From assembly GCA_019137255.1 (NCBI GenBank), contig WPDH01000273.1, positions 28,559 to 92,558 on the forward strand: 64,000 nt of DNA. Direction: 5' to 3'. The notes beneath the pieces are model-generated. The model saw only the letters and a list, made by a program, of their open reading frames with translations. It was not told the DNA's origin and searched no databases. Position 1 is the first letter of the stretch. Every line of letters starts with the position of its first letter. Shown here piece by piece: positions 55,399-64,000 of the stretch. This DNA comes from Corinectria fuckeliana. Taxonomy: Eukaryota; Ascomycota; Sordariomycetes; Hypocreales; Nectriaceae. A program made the translations under genes and the position numbers.

Positions 55399-55702
55399 CA
55401 TGTCAGTGACTCCGACTGCAGCTTCAGCTGCCCGGGCGACGCTCTGGTGTTCTGTGGTGCGGATAACAGGTTGAACATGTATATCAACATCGTCACGTCC
55501 TCATCGACCATTATGTCAACAACTACAACGTGGACGAAACCAGCTTCAACGACATTGACTTCAACCACTAAGACGACAAAGACTAAAACGACAGACCCAA
55601 CAACAACAACTGGGACGTCCAAGTCAACTGGTACCTCAACGTCGACTTCGAAATGGACTAGCTTTGACCGGGCGTTTCACGGCGGCAGTGGGTTGAGATG
55701 GT

Positions 55703-56636
55703 AGCCGATTTACTAGATTGAAGAAGTCGCATTTCGGGATCATCATCGCTTTTCGGGATCCTCATCGCTATTCCGAATCATCTAGATCATCATCACCACC
55801 TTAAATCATTGACATCACAGCCTCAGGACCTGATACTTAATCTGGCAACTATACCGCGCCTTACAGGTGGCCTAACCTCATAACGATCATTGTAATCCTA
55901 GCCCCACGGATGACGAAGGCAGCGAACTTATCTCGTTCCATTACGGATTTCCTAGAAGCCCAAAATTGCTGTATTTACAATTCATCCCTCTTTTAGCCAG
56001 AAAATCAAGAGCTGTCAACCTTCGATTCAACCCTCAGTTTGCAACAGAAGACAGTCAGTCTCCCTGTCTGTTTGACCAACTTACCAGATACCTTTGGCCG
56101 CAGTGATGGCGACGGGCTGCGTCGACTCTCCCGTCCCCAGGGCAGCGGCTTGGTGACGTTCCGCTACTTGATGGACGAGTTGCGGCTCTACTTCGAGTTC
56201 CTAGATGGAGCAGCTTCGACGTTGAAGAGAGCTTCATACTGCGTTGGGCGCACTCTCCCGACTGACCCGGGCCACAAGCTCGAACTAGCAAGACTCGTCC
56301 ATCAAGTAGCGGAACGTCTCCAAGCATCCCTGGGAGATGGACAAACAAACTTGAAAAGGAGATGCATTGTGAGCAAGGGACCCACTCCGTTTGCGCTGAA
56401 CTGGACCGAGTCTGTGAATAATGGCAAGGAAGGAACCCAATGATTCACAGGACCCTTGCTCGAAGAGTAGCAGCCTCAGGCCATGCAGCCTTAGCAAACT
56501 CCTTAGGGCAACAATCAACCTTCACAACCTCTCGCCACAGAAATCTGCACCAGTCAACCGTCACCCATTCACTCAACCCAACCAGACCCGACCATACATT
56601 GCCCCAGCGAACCTGAACCATCCTTTCCTCTCGGAA
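55703..56636. other. Stretch without a supported gene; includes a 26-bp inverted repeat
   Basis: No gene. The last 70 bp before 56637 are a CA- and C-rich leader for the MYND gene. The inverted repeat at 56155-56180 and 56293-56318 is listed separately. Direct GATCATCATCGC-type repeats occur near 55740-55790. Confidence 0.45.
56155..56318. repeat. Perfect 26-bp inverted repeat with a 112-bp loop
   Basis: GACGTTCCGCTACTTGATGG followed by ACGAGT (56155-56180) is repeated in exact reverse complement at 56293-56318. No terminal duplication marks it as a transposon. A transcript would form a long hairpin. Confidence 0.85.
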
Positions 56637-57842
56637 ATGAACCTCCAAGATCCCTGCACCATCTGCGGCACCCCCAATGTCCCCTGCTGCCCTGGTTGCC
56701 GCTCAGCTGCGTACTGCTCCACCGAGTGCCAGCAAACCGACTGGCGGACTCACCAGTTTCTCTGCCACAGTTATGGGCGAGCTGCGCATAACAAATTCAT
56801 CCTCCGGCCAAACCCCCGGGACCGTTTGGTCATCGTCTTTCCTATGGCTGGCGATAATCCGCAGCTGGTATGGGGGAGATTCATCCTGAAAGAAAACGAG
56901 GATGGAACCTACTTGGCGCCACCGATGGATCAGCTTCTACACGTCCCCGGCGCTGGGCACTTCGAGCACATCGTAGTGGAAGTTCAGGGAAACGCCCTTC
57001 GCGGAAGGGACACCAACCCGGACACTCTGCAGATATGGCATCTAGCCTCACCCGGATCCTCAAACAGCGGCACCATGACAGTCAACAAAACCTTGCATGG
57101 TGCACCCGCAGCGTTGCTTGCAGAGACTTGGGGCAAGGCTACATGTATGGGTCCGTTCGTCGCAGTGATGATGAGCGGTAGCGACCCTGACCAGCCCATT
57201 GACATCTCCCTCACGGCCTACCGTGATGCAATTGACTACCTGGGATTCTACAGCCCATCGGTCGGGAGCGTCATCGATAGCCCAGGTCGACACCACTTCC
57301 TAGGCGTCACATTCCTAGCCGACAAGACTCCCAAGGTCATGGGCGTCCGAATCAACTGCCGTCGCGACCAGGTGGTCATCGGCTCGGCTGAAATGGAGCC
57401 GGTTGCCGTGCCCAAGATGCATCCCCTCTTCAAGCTCGACCGGAGTCTCGTACAGAACCAACCGTGCTTCATTCCGACCATTTTCGGCATGGAGCTGGTG
57501 GCGCAGCCTTATAATTGCAACCAGAGCAGATTGCCTCTTGACGACGACCTCATCAATCCCCTGGCGCGACTCCTTCAGATCCAGTTACGTATTTCGGGGG
57601 CAAAGTGGTTTCACCTGCCAAGCTTCCACAGCTACGAGGGTCTCGGGAGCATACTTTTCGTCGATCGTCGCGGACTAGACGTGAGCGAGAAGAAGCTTAT
57701 GGCCATCTGCAACCTGATCGAAGAGATTGCGGTGCCCTTTATAGTGAGGGACAATGGGTCTGTATCCACACTCGTAATGCAGGAGGCTTTCTTCAACAAG
57801 CTCAAAGAGATAGGGGTCGCTCGCGGAATCGACAATCTCTGA
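56637..57842 (+). CDS. MYND-type zinc finger protein (401 residues)
   Basis: MYND fingers bind two zinc ions and mediate protein contacts. Residues about 6-44 carry CTICGTPNVPCCPGC, AAYCSTECQ and the WRTHQFLC end, the full Cys/His set (C-x2-C, C-x2-C, C-x3-C, H-x3-C). The rest (NKFILRPNPRDRLVIVFPMA to VARGIDNL) is a single globular-looking stretch of unknown function. It is one exon with no breaks. The ATG at 56637 follows a pyrimidine- and CA-rich leader and begins MNLQDPC just before the finger; the open frame upstream is not protein-like. Fungal MYND proteins of this layout are common and mostly uncharacterised. Confidence 0.8.
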   Translation: MNLQDPCTICGTPNVPCCPGCRSAAYCSTECQQTDWRTHQFLCHSYGRAAHNKFILRPNPRDRLVIVFPMAGDNPQLVWGRFILKENEDGTYLAPPMDQLLHVPGAGHFEHIVVEVQGNALRGRDTNPDTLQIWHLASPGSSNSGTMTVNKTLHGAPAALLAETWGKATCMGPFVAVMMSGSDPDQPIDISLTAYRDAIDYLGFYSPSVGSVIDSPGRHHFLGVTFLADKTPKVMGVRINCRRDQVVIGSAEMEPVAVPKMHPLFKLDRSLVQNQPCFIPTIFGMELVAQPYNCNQSRLPLDDDLINPLARLLQIQLRISGAKWFHLPSFHSYEGLGSILFVDRRGLDVSEKKLMAICNLIEEIAVPFIVRDNGSVSTLVMQEAFFNKLKEIGVARGIDNL

Positions 57843-58256
57843 ATAGCGAAGCAACGGCGAAGCAAACGGCGAGTCTGGCTCCGTACCGGACATGCACATG
57901 GAATTTGGCTCGGAAGAAACGAAGATTGGTGGCTGGCGATGCAAGGACTAATACGAGGGGGCTGCTTTGTTGAAGGATGGGAGTTATGTACTGCGGCTGC
58001 AGCATGTACAAGGTGCTCAACTGAGCCGAAGATGTCAGAAGATAGGAATGCCTATGCATCCGTGTTGTTATTGTGGTCGCTCATGCTCCCTTTGTCTTAT
58101 TGTGCTTGTCGGTCGCGATGTTCCCTCCTGGTAGCGGTCGCACACTCAGCAGCGACGGTCAGCTGATCTCAACGGCGGGGGTGGCAGCGTCATCTACATA
58201 CCAAAATCGGTAGAGCTCTTTTTTCTCCCGCACCACACATCCAGACGCCAGCATCG
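57843..58256. other. Intergenic region
   Basis: No structure recognised. It separates two genes transcribed in the same direction and must contain the terminator of the first and promoter of the second; a TCTTTTTTCTCCC pyrimidine tract lies about 40 bp before 58257. Confidence 0.4.
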
Positions 58257-58860
58257 ATGGACAACGCACCTCTTCACCCCGACTTTCAACGAGTAGCGGG
58301 CAGCTTGCGCGCCATAGCCGATCAGGTAGATCGCATGGGAACCCATCCAGCTAATGATGGCGGGTTGCATGTATTACAGGCCTTGGAGAGGGTCGTCGAA
58401 CAGTTGGAGACGGCCCAACGGGAGCAGCGGCAAGGGTTCCGTGCGGTGACAGCGTCGCTGGAGAGTGTAAGACGAGAGAATCGCGTGAGGTATGTGTTGC
58501 GGAGGAGACAACGTGAGTTCGGCTATGGACTGACAAGAGGCAGCATGCGCAATATGTGGATTTCTATGGAGAACGGCATGGTCACGCACGTGTCGACAGA
58601 GTTGGTACCCTTATGGAGCTATGAGACGGAGAGGGTGATTGATTCTTTTCCTCGAACGGTGGAGGAGTTGAGACGCTTGCCAGGTAAGTGTGTGATGTGT
58701 GTCAAGGACGAGCACGGACTGACAACAGGAGGCAGTTGTCGATTTAGATAGGCTACTAGTCGAGCTGCGGTGCGAGACGCAAGGGAATGTTATAGAGAAG
58801 CGGGAGATGTTATTATGCGCAATAGGCATATCACATTTAGCCGTCGGGGAACGGGTGTAG
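58257..58860 (+). CDS. Hypothetical protein, two exons (183 residues)
   Basis: Exons 58257-58683 and 58736-58860; intron 52 nt with GTAAGT, GACTGAC and GGCAG, phase 1. The acceptor was chosen because upstream AGs lead to an early stop, while this one gives VVDLDRLLVELRCETQGNVI and an end at ISHLAVGERV. The N-terminal 80 residues are predicted helical with heptad-like spacing (LRAIADQVDRM, LERVVEQLETAQREQRQGF), probably a coiled coil. The middle has MWISMENGMVTHVSTELVPL and YETERVIDSFPRTVEELRRL. No enzyme motif. Small fungal proteins with this layout are frequent and uncharacterised. It is well supported as a real gene by the frame-preserving intron. Confidence 0.7.
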
Positions 58861-59460
58861 GAGGACGGCACGGGCAGGGGAAAGTGGGAATAGCTTCACG
58901 GCAGGCAGACCTCACACACCCATATGTACGAACTGACGGATTATGAGCACAGCAACTAGGGAATGAACGAGTCTACTATCTTGAAAGATTGAGTCAAACG
59001 GAGCGAGTGTACCTAATATAGGGTAGAGTGATTATACTGTACTATAGATAGTAAATTGTATTATTTTTCAGGAGCGGAGCGGACAATCCCACTATAGACC
59101 CGGAGCGCATTAGAGGGAGACGAGGGAGACGAGGGAGGCGAAGAGGAGAGCTCATGGCCAGCACCTTGGGCATCCGTATCAGGCATTTGCTGAATCTCGT
59201 CACGCCGCGTTGCTGAATCTCGTCGAGCCGTGTTGCTGTACCAAGAAGCAACGACTAATGGAGAATACAAAGTCCTGTGTGCTGTGCTGTGCTGTGCCCG
59301 TGCAGTGGACCGTGTGCCCGATGCAGTGTACCGTGTCGTGCTGGTCGAATGCCCCATAATGCCCCACCCACTTGGCCGTGAGTGGTCACAGAAGTGCGTG
59401 AGTGAGTGGCCAGAACCACTCGGGACGCCCCACTCCTTTACTAAGCCACATCCTGAGCCA
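58861..59460. other. Intergenic; dispersed-repeat member 4
   Basis: Holds GTGCTGTGCTGTGCTGTGCC (about 59279) and the TTGGCCGTGAGTGGTCACAG block (59350-59400) of the dispersed family, plus two copies of TTGCTGAATCTCGTC near 59187-59225. Confidence 0.55.
59350..59400 (+). repeat. Dispersed CTTGGCCGTGAGTGGTC repeat, member 4
   Basis: ATGCCCCATAATGCCCCACC followed by CACTTGGCCGTGAGTGGTCA and CAGAAGTG. Best-preserved copy of the family; compare 23950-24002 (reverse), 28488-28542 and 37139-37182. Confidence 0.75.
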
Positions 59461-60123
59461 GGAACTCATAGGTGCACAGCCGGCTGTGCGGATAAGATCT
59501 ATTATGTAAGTCGGATACAGGTGTACGTGGGGTCCGCCTACCTGCACCGCCAGCGGTGTAAATAGCTGCACATAGCTATAGGTGACTTTGTGCAACCCCT
59601 CCGGGACAACTACGATGCGCTGTGCAAGCAGGGAAAATGCACAGGTTGACTGACTGACTGACTGACTGACTGACTGACTGACTTGCTGGCCTGCTAGTTT
59701 GCTGGCTTGCTAATTGACTTCCTTCCTTCCTTCCTTCCTTCCTTCCTTCCTTCCTTCCTTCCTGGCTGGCTGACTGGCTGACTGGCTGACTTTCTTGCTG
59801 ACCTGCTTTATTGCTGGCTGACTGGCTGACTGACTGACTGGCTGACTGGCTTGCTGGTTGACTGACTAGCTGGCTGGCGGGTGACTGACTGACTGACTGA
59901 TTGAATGACTGACTGATTGAATGACTGACCGACTAAGTGACTGAGTGACTGACTTACTTGGTTATATGAAGAGATGCTATAATGTGTGTGTGTAAGAGAT
60001 CTTGCACATATACATCACGTACACCTGTATCCAACTTACATAATAGATCGTATCCGCACAGCTGGCTGTGCGGCTAATCACGTGATATTATACGCACAGC
60101 CGGCTGTGCACCTATGAGTTCCC
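59461..60123. mobile_element. Mutator-like non-autonomous DNA element (663 bp)
   Basis: Ends are inverted repeats: GGAACTCATAGGTGCACAGC on the left and the same on the complement at the right, continuing with interruptions for about 75-110 bp (59461-59535 and 60010-60123). Both arms contain the perfect palindrome GCACAGCCGGCTGTGC; the right arm has an additional near-copy. The element is flanked by a direct repeat, CCTGAGCCA (59452-59460 and 60124-60132), a 9-bp target duplication as made by Mutator-like transposases. The inside is only simple sequence (TGAC and TTCC repeats) and no transposase, so it would need one in trans. Confidence 0.7.
59642..59960 (+). repeat. (TGAC)n, (TTCC)n and (TGGC)n simple repeats
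   Basis: Tetranucleotide runs make up the core of the Mutator-like element: TGAC about 10 times, TTCC about 11 times, then mixed TGAC/TGGC. Confidence 0.95.
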
Positions 60124-60198
60124 CCTGAGCCAGTATTGTTAACCGCGGGCCCGAGTCCTTGCTGGAGCGCCCCACTCTTTCGCAGAAGTGAGTGAGTC

Positions 60199-60361
60199 TA
60201 TTAATATGACTGCGTGTATTATGTAACTGTACTAAGCTAGGAAAAGGGGCGGAACAGTGAGTCCCTAAGGGGATCGCTGTTATCGCTAGATGCTTAGCAT
60301 CTAAGGCAGAAATGTGGATAGTGCCTAATAGCAGGCTTAACTAGTAGTCCTACTACTAACA
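60199..60361 (-). mobile_element. LTR of a copia-type retrotransposon
   Basis: 163 bp; on the minus strand TGTTAGTAGTAGG to ATTAATA. It is homologous along its length to the solo LTR at 11323-11486, but many C/G positions are T/A. Directly upstream on the minus strand (60362-60370) is a purine run, AAGAGGGTG, placed like a polypurine tract. Thus this is probably the 3' LTR of an element whose body lies in the AT island to the right. A partner LTR or target duplication would be beyond the window. Confidence 0.75.
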
Positions 60362-60696
60362 CACCCTCTTAGACTAGCTGTTAAGAGTAGTTAGTTTAAC
60401 TAACTAATAAGACTATTTATAACTCTCTAATAGTACTAGCTAGCTAATTTCTTAGTGTTTTTAGCTTTTAAAAATAAGAGAATTCTTACTAAAACTAAAA
60501 TTAAATTTTAGTCTTAATCTAAAAGTATAATAGTTTTAGCTAGTATCTTAAAGTAATAGTTAAAACTATTATATAAGATTTTAGCTTTAAAAGAAAGATA
60601 ATAAGAGAAAAAAGTAATTATTATATTTAGTAAAAGTATAAGTATAACTTTTTTAGGCTTTTAAGTTAGTATTTTATATTAACTACTAAAAGAGTT

Positions 60697-62020
60697 TAAC
60701 CTTTTATAAATATTTAATAGTTACCTTTATTATATCTTAGTCTTACTTTTAAAATCTATTTTAACCTAACTAACTTTCTTTATAAACCTTTTTTACCCTC
60801 TTTCCGCTCTTATATTATCACTATATTATATATAATAAGCAGGCTAGGCAAAATAAAGGATATTAAGATTATAAACTATCTCTCTCTTCTTTTTAAGGAA
60901 AATTTTTCACTATAAAACCTACTCTTATTATAAGCTAAGCCTAGTATAAAAATAACCTATAATTAATTTAAAGATCTTATTATTAAGACTAAATATAAAC
61001 TTAAAGTAATTATCTTAAAAGCTGCTTTTCTCTTAGTTTAGAGAATAATAGTAACTTTAGCTAATACTACTATAAGCTATACTTAATATATAAGTAGTAA
61101 GATTCTAATCTTACTATCTCTTATAAAAATAATTATAACTACTATTAAAAAAGTAGTATTAGCTACCCTTTAGAAAACACCTGTTAAGGCTCTAACTTAA
61201 GCCTAAGTTACTTATAATAAGAGGATACTTTTATCTCTAATAGTACTAATATTAAAGGTAATTCTCTCTTATCTTAGCAGGAAGATTATTATTAGGTTGC
61301 TTAGTATAGCTCTTAATATTATATTTTATATACTATTAGATATTATAATATAATCTCTCTAATATAACCTTTTATAAACATTTAATAGTTACTTTTACTA
61401 TATCTTAGTTATACTCTTAAAATTTATTCTAACCTAACTAACTTTCTTTATAAACCTTTTTTAATCTTTTTTTACTCTTATATTATTATTATATTATATA
61501 TAATATACAGGCTAGGTAAAATAGAGAATATTAAGGTTATAAACTATTTCTCTTCTCCCCCTAAGGAAAAATTTTCACTATAAAACCTACTCTTACTATA
61601 AGCTAAGCCTAGTATAAAAATAACCTATAATTAATTTAAAAATCTTATTATTAAGACTAAATATAAACTTAAAGTAATTATCTTAAGAGCTATTTTTCTC
61701 TTAGTCTAGAAAATAGTAGTAATCTTAGCTAATATTACTATAAGCTATATCTAATATATAAGTAGTAAGATTCTAATCTTATTATCTCTTATAGAAATAA
61801 TTATAACTACTATTAAAAAAGTAGTATTAGCTACCTTTTAGAAATCACTTATTAAGATCTTAACTTAAGCCTAAGTTACTTATAATAAGAGAATACTTTT
61901 ATTCTTAATAGTTCTAATATTAAAAGTAATCCTCTCTCACCTTAGTAAGAAGATTATTATTAGGTTATCTAGTATAGCTTTTAATATTATATCTTATATA
62001 CTATTAGATATTATAATAAT
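60697..62020 (+). repeat. Tandem duplication of about 676 bp inside the AT island
   Basis: About 60697-61352 and 61373-62020 share long stretches such as AACCTAACTAACTTTCTTTA, AAAACCTACTCTTA and AAGCCTAGTATAAAAATAAC. Differences are mainly C/T and G/A. Confidence 0.8.
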
Positions 62021-64000
62021 TATTAACTATACTCTCCTAAGAGGTTACCTCTTACTTATAGTAGCCTTATATTACCTTCTTAGTAAAAATATTATAGTTC
62101 TCTTTTATAAACTAATTATAAATCTCTTAAAAGATAATACTTAGATTCTTACTATTTTTAGTATAAGTATATATTAAGTCTTAAAATAGTTTATAATAGT
62201 TACTAAGAGAGTCTTAACTAGCTATATAAGAGGCTTACTTAAGAATCTTATAGTAAATATTTAATAAGTAAATAGTATTAAGATATATACTATAAAACTA
62301 TTATAAAGTTATTATATAGCTAAACTCTACTAGTTACTAGTTATATTATTAACTAAACTAATAGATATAAATAAACTTTATAACTAAGATATAATTATAA
62401 TTATAAAAGTTTATTAGACTAAGCTCTATTTAGAGGAGATTTAACTTAAGTAGTATTTTAAATACTTTTACTTTAAATATATTATATAATACTATTAGAA
62501 ATAAGCTAGATATAACTATTATAAGAAGGCTTATTATATAAGAGATATAATATATCTTACTTTTATAAGTAAGATCTTTTTAGTATATTATAACTATAAT
62601 AGTTTATACTTAGTATAGTCTTATATATATTATATAATATAAAAAGAGTAGAAATAAGTAAGAAATACTTATATAAAAAGACTTATATAGTTTAATATTC
62701 TAAGTAAGTAGTATAAATATATAGTATACTTATTATAAGATATAGTAGTATTAATATTAATACTAACTATAGTACTAAACTATTCTGCTTAAAGAGGGCT
62801 TAAGTAGCTCTTAAAGTAGTTTTAAGCTAGACTAAACTTAGATTTAAGCTTAACTCTTATAGTGTTTAATCTAATTAACTAATTATTAAAGGAAATATTA
62901 GTAAAAGTTAGAGATAGTATACTAATACTAGTTAATAATAAGAATAATATCTAAGAGGATAAAAATAAGTAGTATAAGTAACTTAAACTTAACTTAAGAT
63001 TAATTAAATTCTAGTATATAATTTAAGCTAAGCCTTATAAGAACTTATTATTATAAGTATATAATTAGCTTTTCTTATAAAGTAAACTTACTTATAACTT
63101 ATATTACTATATATATATACTAAGCTTAACTTACTTCTCTTTTAAGTAAAAGTAGTAAAAGGTTTTTTATCTTATAGCTTATTATAAGAGTTTTTCTCTT
63201 TTATTATAAATTAGTTTAAGTTACTTAGAAGAAAAACTAAATAGCTATAAGCTAAATTAAGTATAAATAAATAAATAAATATTATAATAATTATTAACTA
63301 TACTCTCTTAAAGAGTTATCTTTTACTTATAGTAGTCTTATACTATCTTCTTAGTAAGAATATTATAGTTCTCTTTTATAAACTAATTATAAATCTCTTA
63401 AAGGATAATATTTAGATTCTTACTATTTTTAGTATAAGTATATATTAGGTCTTAAAATAGTTTATAATAGTTACTAAGAGAGTTTTAACTAGCTATATAA
63501 GAGGCTTACTTAAAAATCTTATAGTAAATATCTAATAAGTAAATAGTATTAAAATATATATTATAAAACTATTATAAAGCTACTATATAGCTAAACCTTA
63601 CTAGTTACTAGTTATATTATTAACTAAACTAATAAATATAAATAAACTTTATAACTAAAATATAATTATAGTTATAAAAGTTTATTAAACTAAGTCTTAT
63701 TTAAGAGAGATTTAACTTAAATAATACTTTAAGTACTTTTACTTTAAATATATTATATAGTACTATTAAAAATAAGCTAAGTATAACTATTATAAAAAGG
63801 CTTATTATATAAAAGATATAATATATCTTACTTTTACTAGTAAGATCTTTTTAATATATTATAATTATAATAGCTTATACTTAGTATAGTCTTATATATA
63901 CTATATAGTTTAAAAGAAGTAAAAATAAGTAAGAAATACTTATATAAAAATACTTATATAGTTTAATATTCTAAGTAAGTAATATAAATATATAATATAC
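62011..64000 (+). repeat. Direct duplication with a period of about 1.27 kb
   Basis: 62011-62735 and 63281-64000 match, starting ATTATAATAATTATTAACTA and including GTTCTCTTTTATAAACTAAT. The second copy continues past the window. Confidence 0.8.

Larger units (their letters stand above)
53041..55702 (+). pseudogene. Mosaic WSC-domain gene, interrupted by MFS and ADH fragments
   Basis: WSC domains are extracellular, Cys-rich carbohydrate-binding modules. Order on the plus strand: a Ser/Thr-rich linker (53046-53190, SATTATTATTTTTTTARTTT); WSC 1 (53190-53575: KGYTRIG, ARALPNGRANDNPTAAQCIQ, FIYAGLEHGGE, an intron from 53342, CWCGNAVADGSVP, an intron near 53475-53524, ECCGAGNRLNVYMR); a long Thr/Ser linker; WSC 2 (53930-54220: GGWDFQGCWTEATSVRALNP, GAGYGRECYCGSKPN, DCSFACPGDNTQYGGSGNR); an MFS piece; WSC 3 (54745-54956 plus 55399-55490) split by an antisense ADH piece; and a final Thr/Ser tail to TAG. 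WSC 1 has a frameshift after YTRIG; a TAG replaces the Trp codon expected before NFTNYSC. No signal peptide or ATG was found for the 5' end. The Thr-rich ORF 53503-54435 alone is intact. Confidence 0.7.
60362..64000. other. AT-rich island with RIP-like composition
   Basis: From 60362 to the window end the sequence is overwhelmingly A and T, rich in TA and almost devoid of CA and TG steps by eye, with stops in all frames. This is the product expected of heavy RIP on repeated DNA. Position next to the LTR suggests the body of one or more copia-type elements. No domain can be read. Internal duplications are listed separately. Confidence 0.85.

Noticed and set aside
1..64000. tRNA or rRNA genes
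   Set aside because: I looked for GGTTCGA-type T-loop sequences with matching stems; the few matches (for example near 13570 and 34190) lack an acceptor stem and anticodon arm.

Overview
The window looks like an accessory, probably subtelomeric, segment of a filamentous ascomycete (Pezizomycotina) genome. Several observations point that way. Genes carry short spliceosomal introns of about 47-62 nt with GTAAGT-like donors, CTAAC/CTGAC branch sites and YAG acceptors. Proteins belong to fungal families (WSC domain, MYND finger, F-box, RIC8, fungal kinase-like folds, HNH). The last 3.6 kb is an extreme AT island of the kind left by repeat-induced point mutation (RIP). The genus cannot be read from the sequence.

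Layout. 0-5.5 kb: one spliced hypothetical gene (1845-2826) among short dispersed repeats and a protein-kinase relic. 6.4-13.2 kb: a single-exon gene, a five-exon F-box gene with a solo LTR just upstream, and a repeat-rich acidic protein. 13-25 kb: gene-poor, with two decayed coding relics (16.6-19 kb), many minisatellites, and an array (21.9-23.8 kb) in which near-identical intron-like units alternate with hairpin-forming exon-like units. 25-34 kb: an HNH-type gene with an in-frame stop before its tail, a RIC8/synembryn homologue, a Gly/Ser-rich small gene with two possible last exons, a 63-residue zinc-motif protein, and more minisatellites. 34-43 kb: a probably frameshifted gene with a duplicated 3' end, a decayed LINE of about 4 kb (gag-like ORF, endonuclease, reverse transcriptase, RNase H), and a two-exon Cys-containing protein. 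43-52 kb: a cluster of kinase-fold genes, mostly broken (two APH-like, two protein-kinase-like), plus a gene broken by two TAG codons. 53-56 kb: a mosaic WSC locus into which pieces of an MFS transporter gene and, antisense, an alcohol dehydrogenase gene have been inserted. 56-59 kb: an intact MYND protein and an intact small spliced gene. 59.4-64 kb: a Mutator-like non-autonomous element, a copia-type LTR, and the AT-rich island with internal duplications.

No shared pathway is visible. The genes best supported as intact are 1845-2826, 6372-6926, the F-box gene, the RIC8 homologue, 33654-33892, 41796-42618, 50974-51879, 56637-57842 and 58257-58860. The rest records repeat expansion, insertion of gene fragments and mutation with a C-to-T bias. 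All exon structures are inferred from splice signals and frame continuity; no transcript or database evidence was available.
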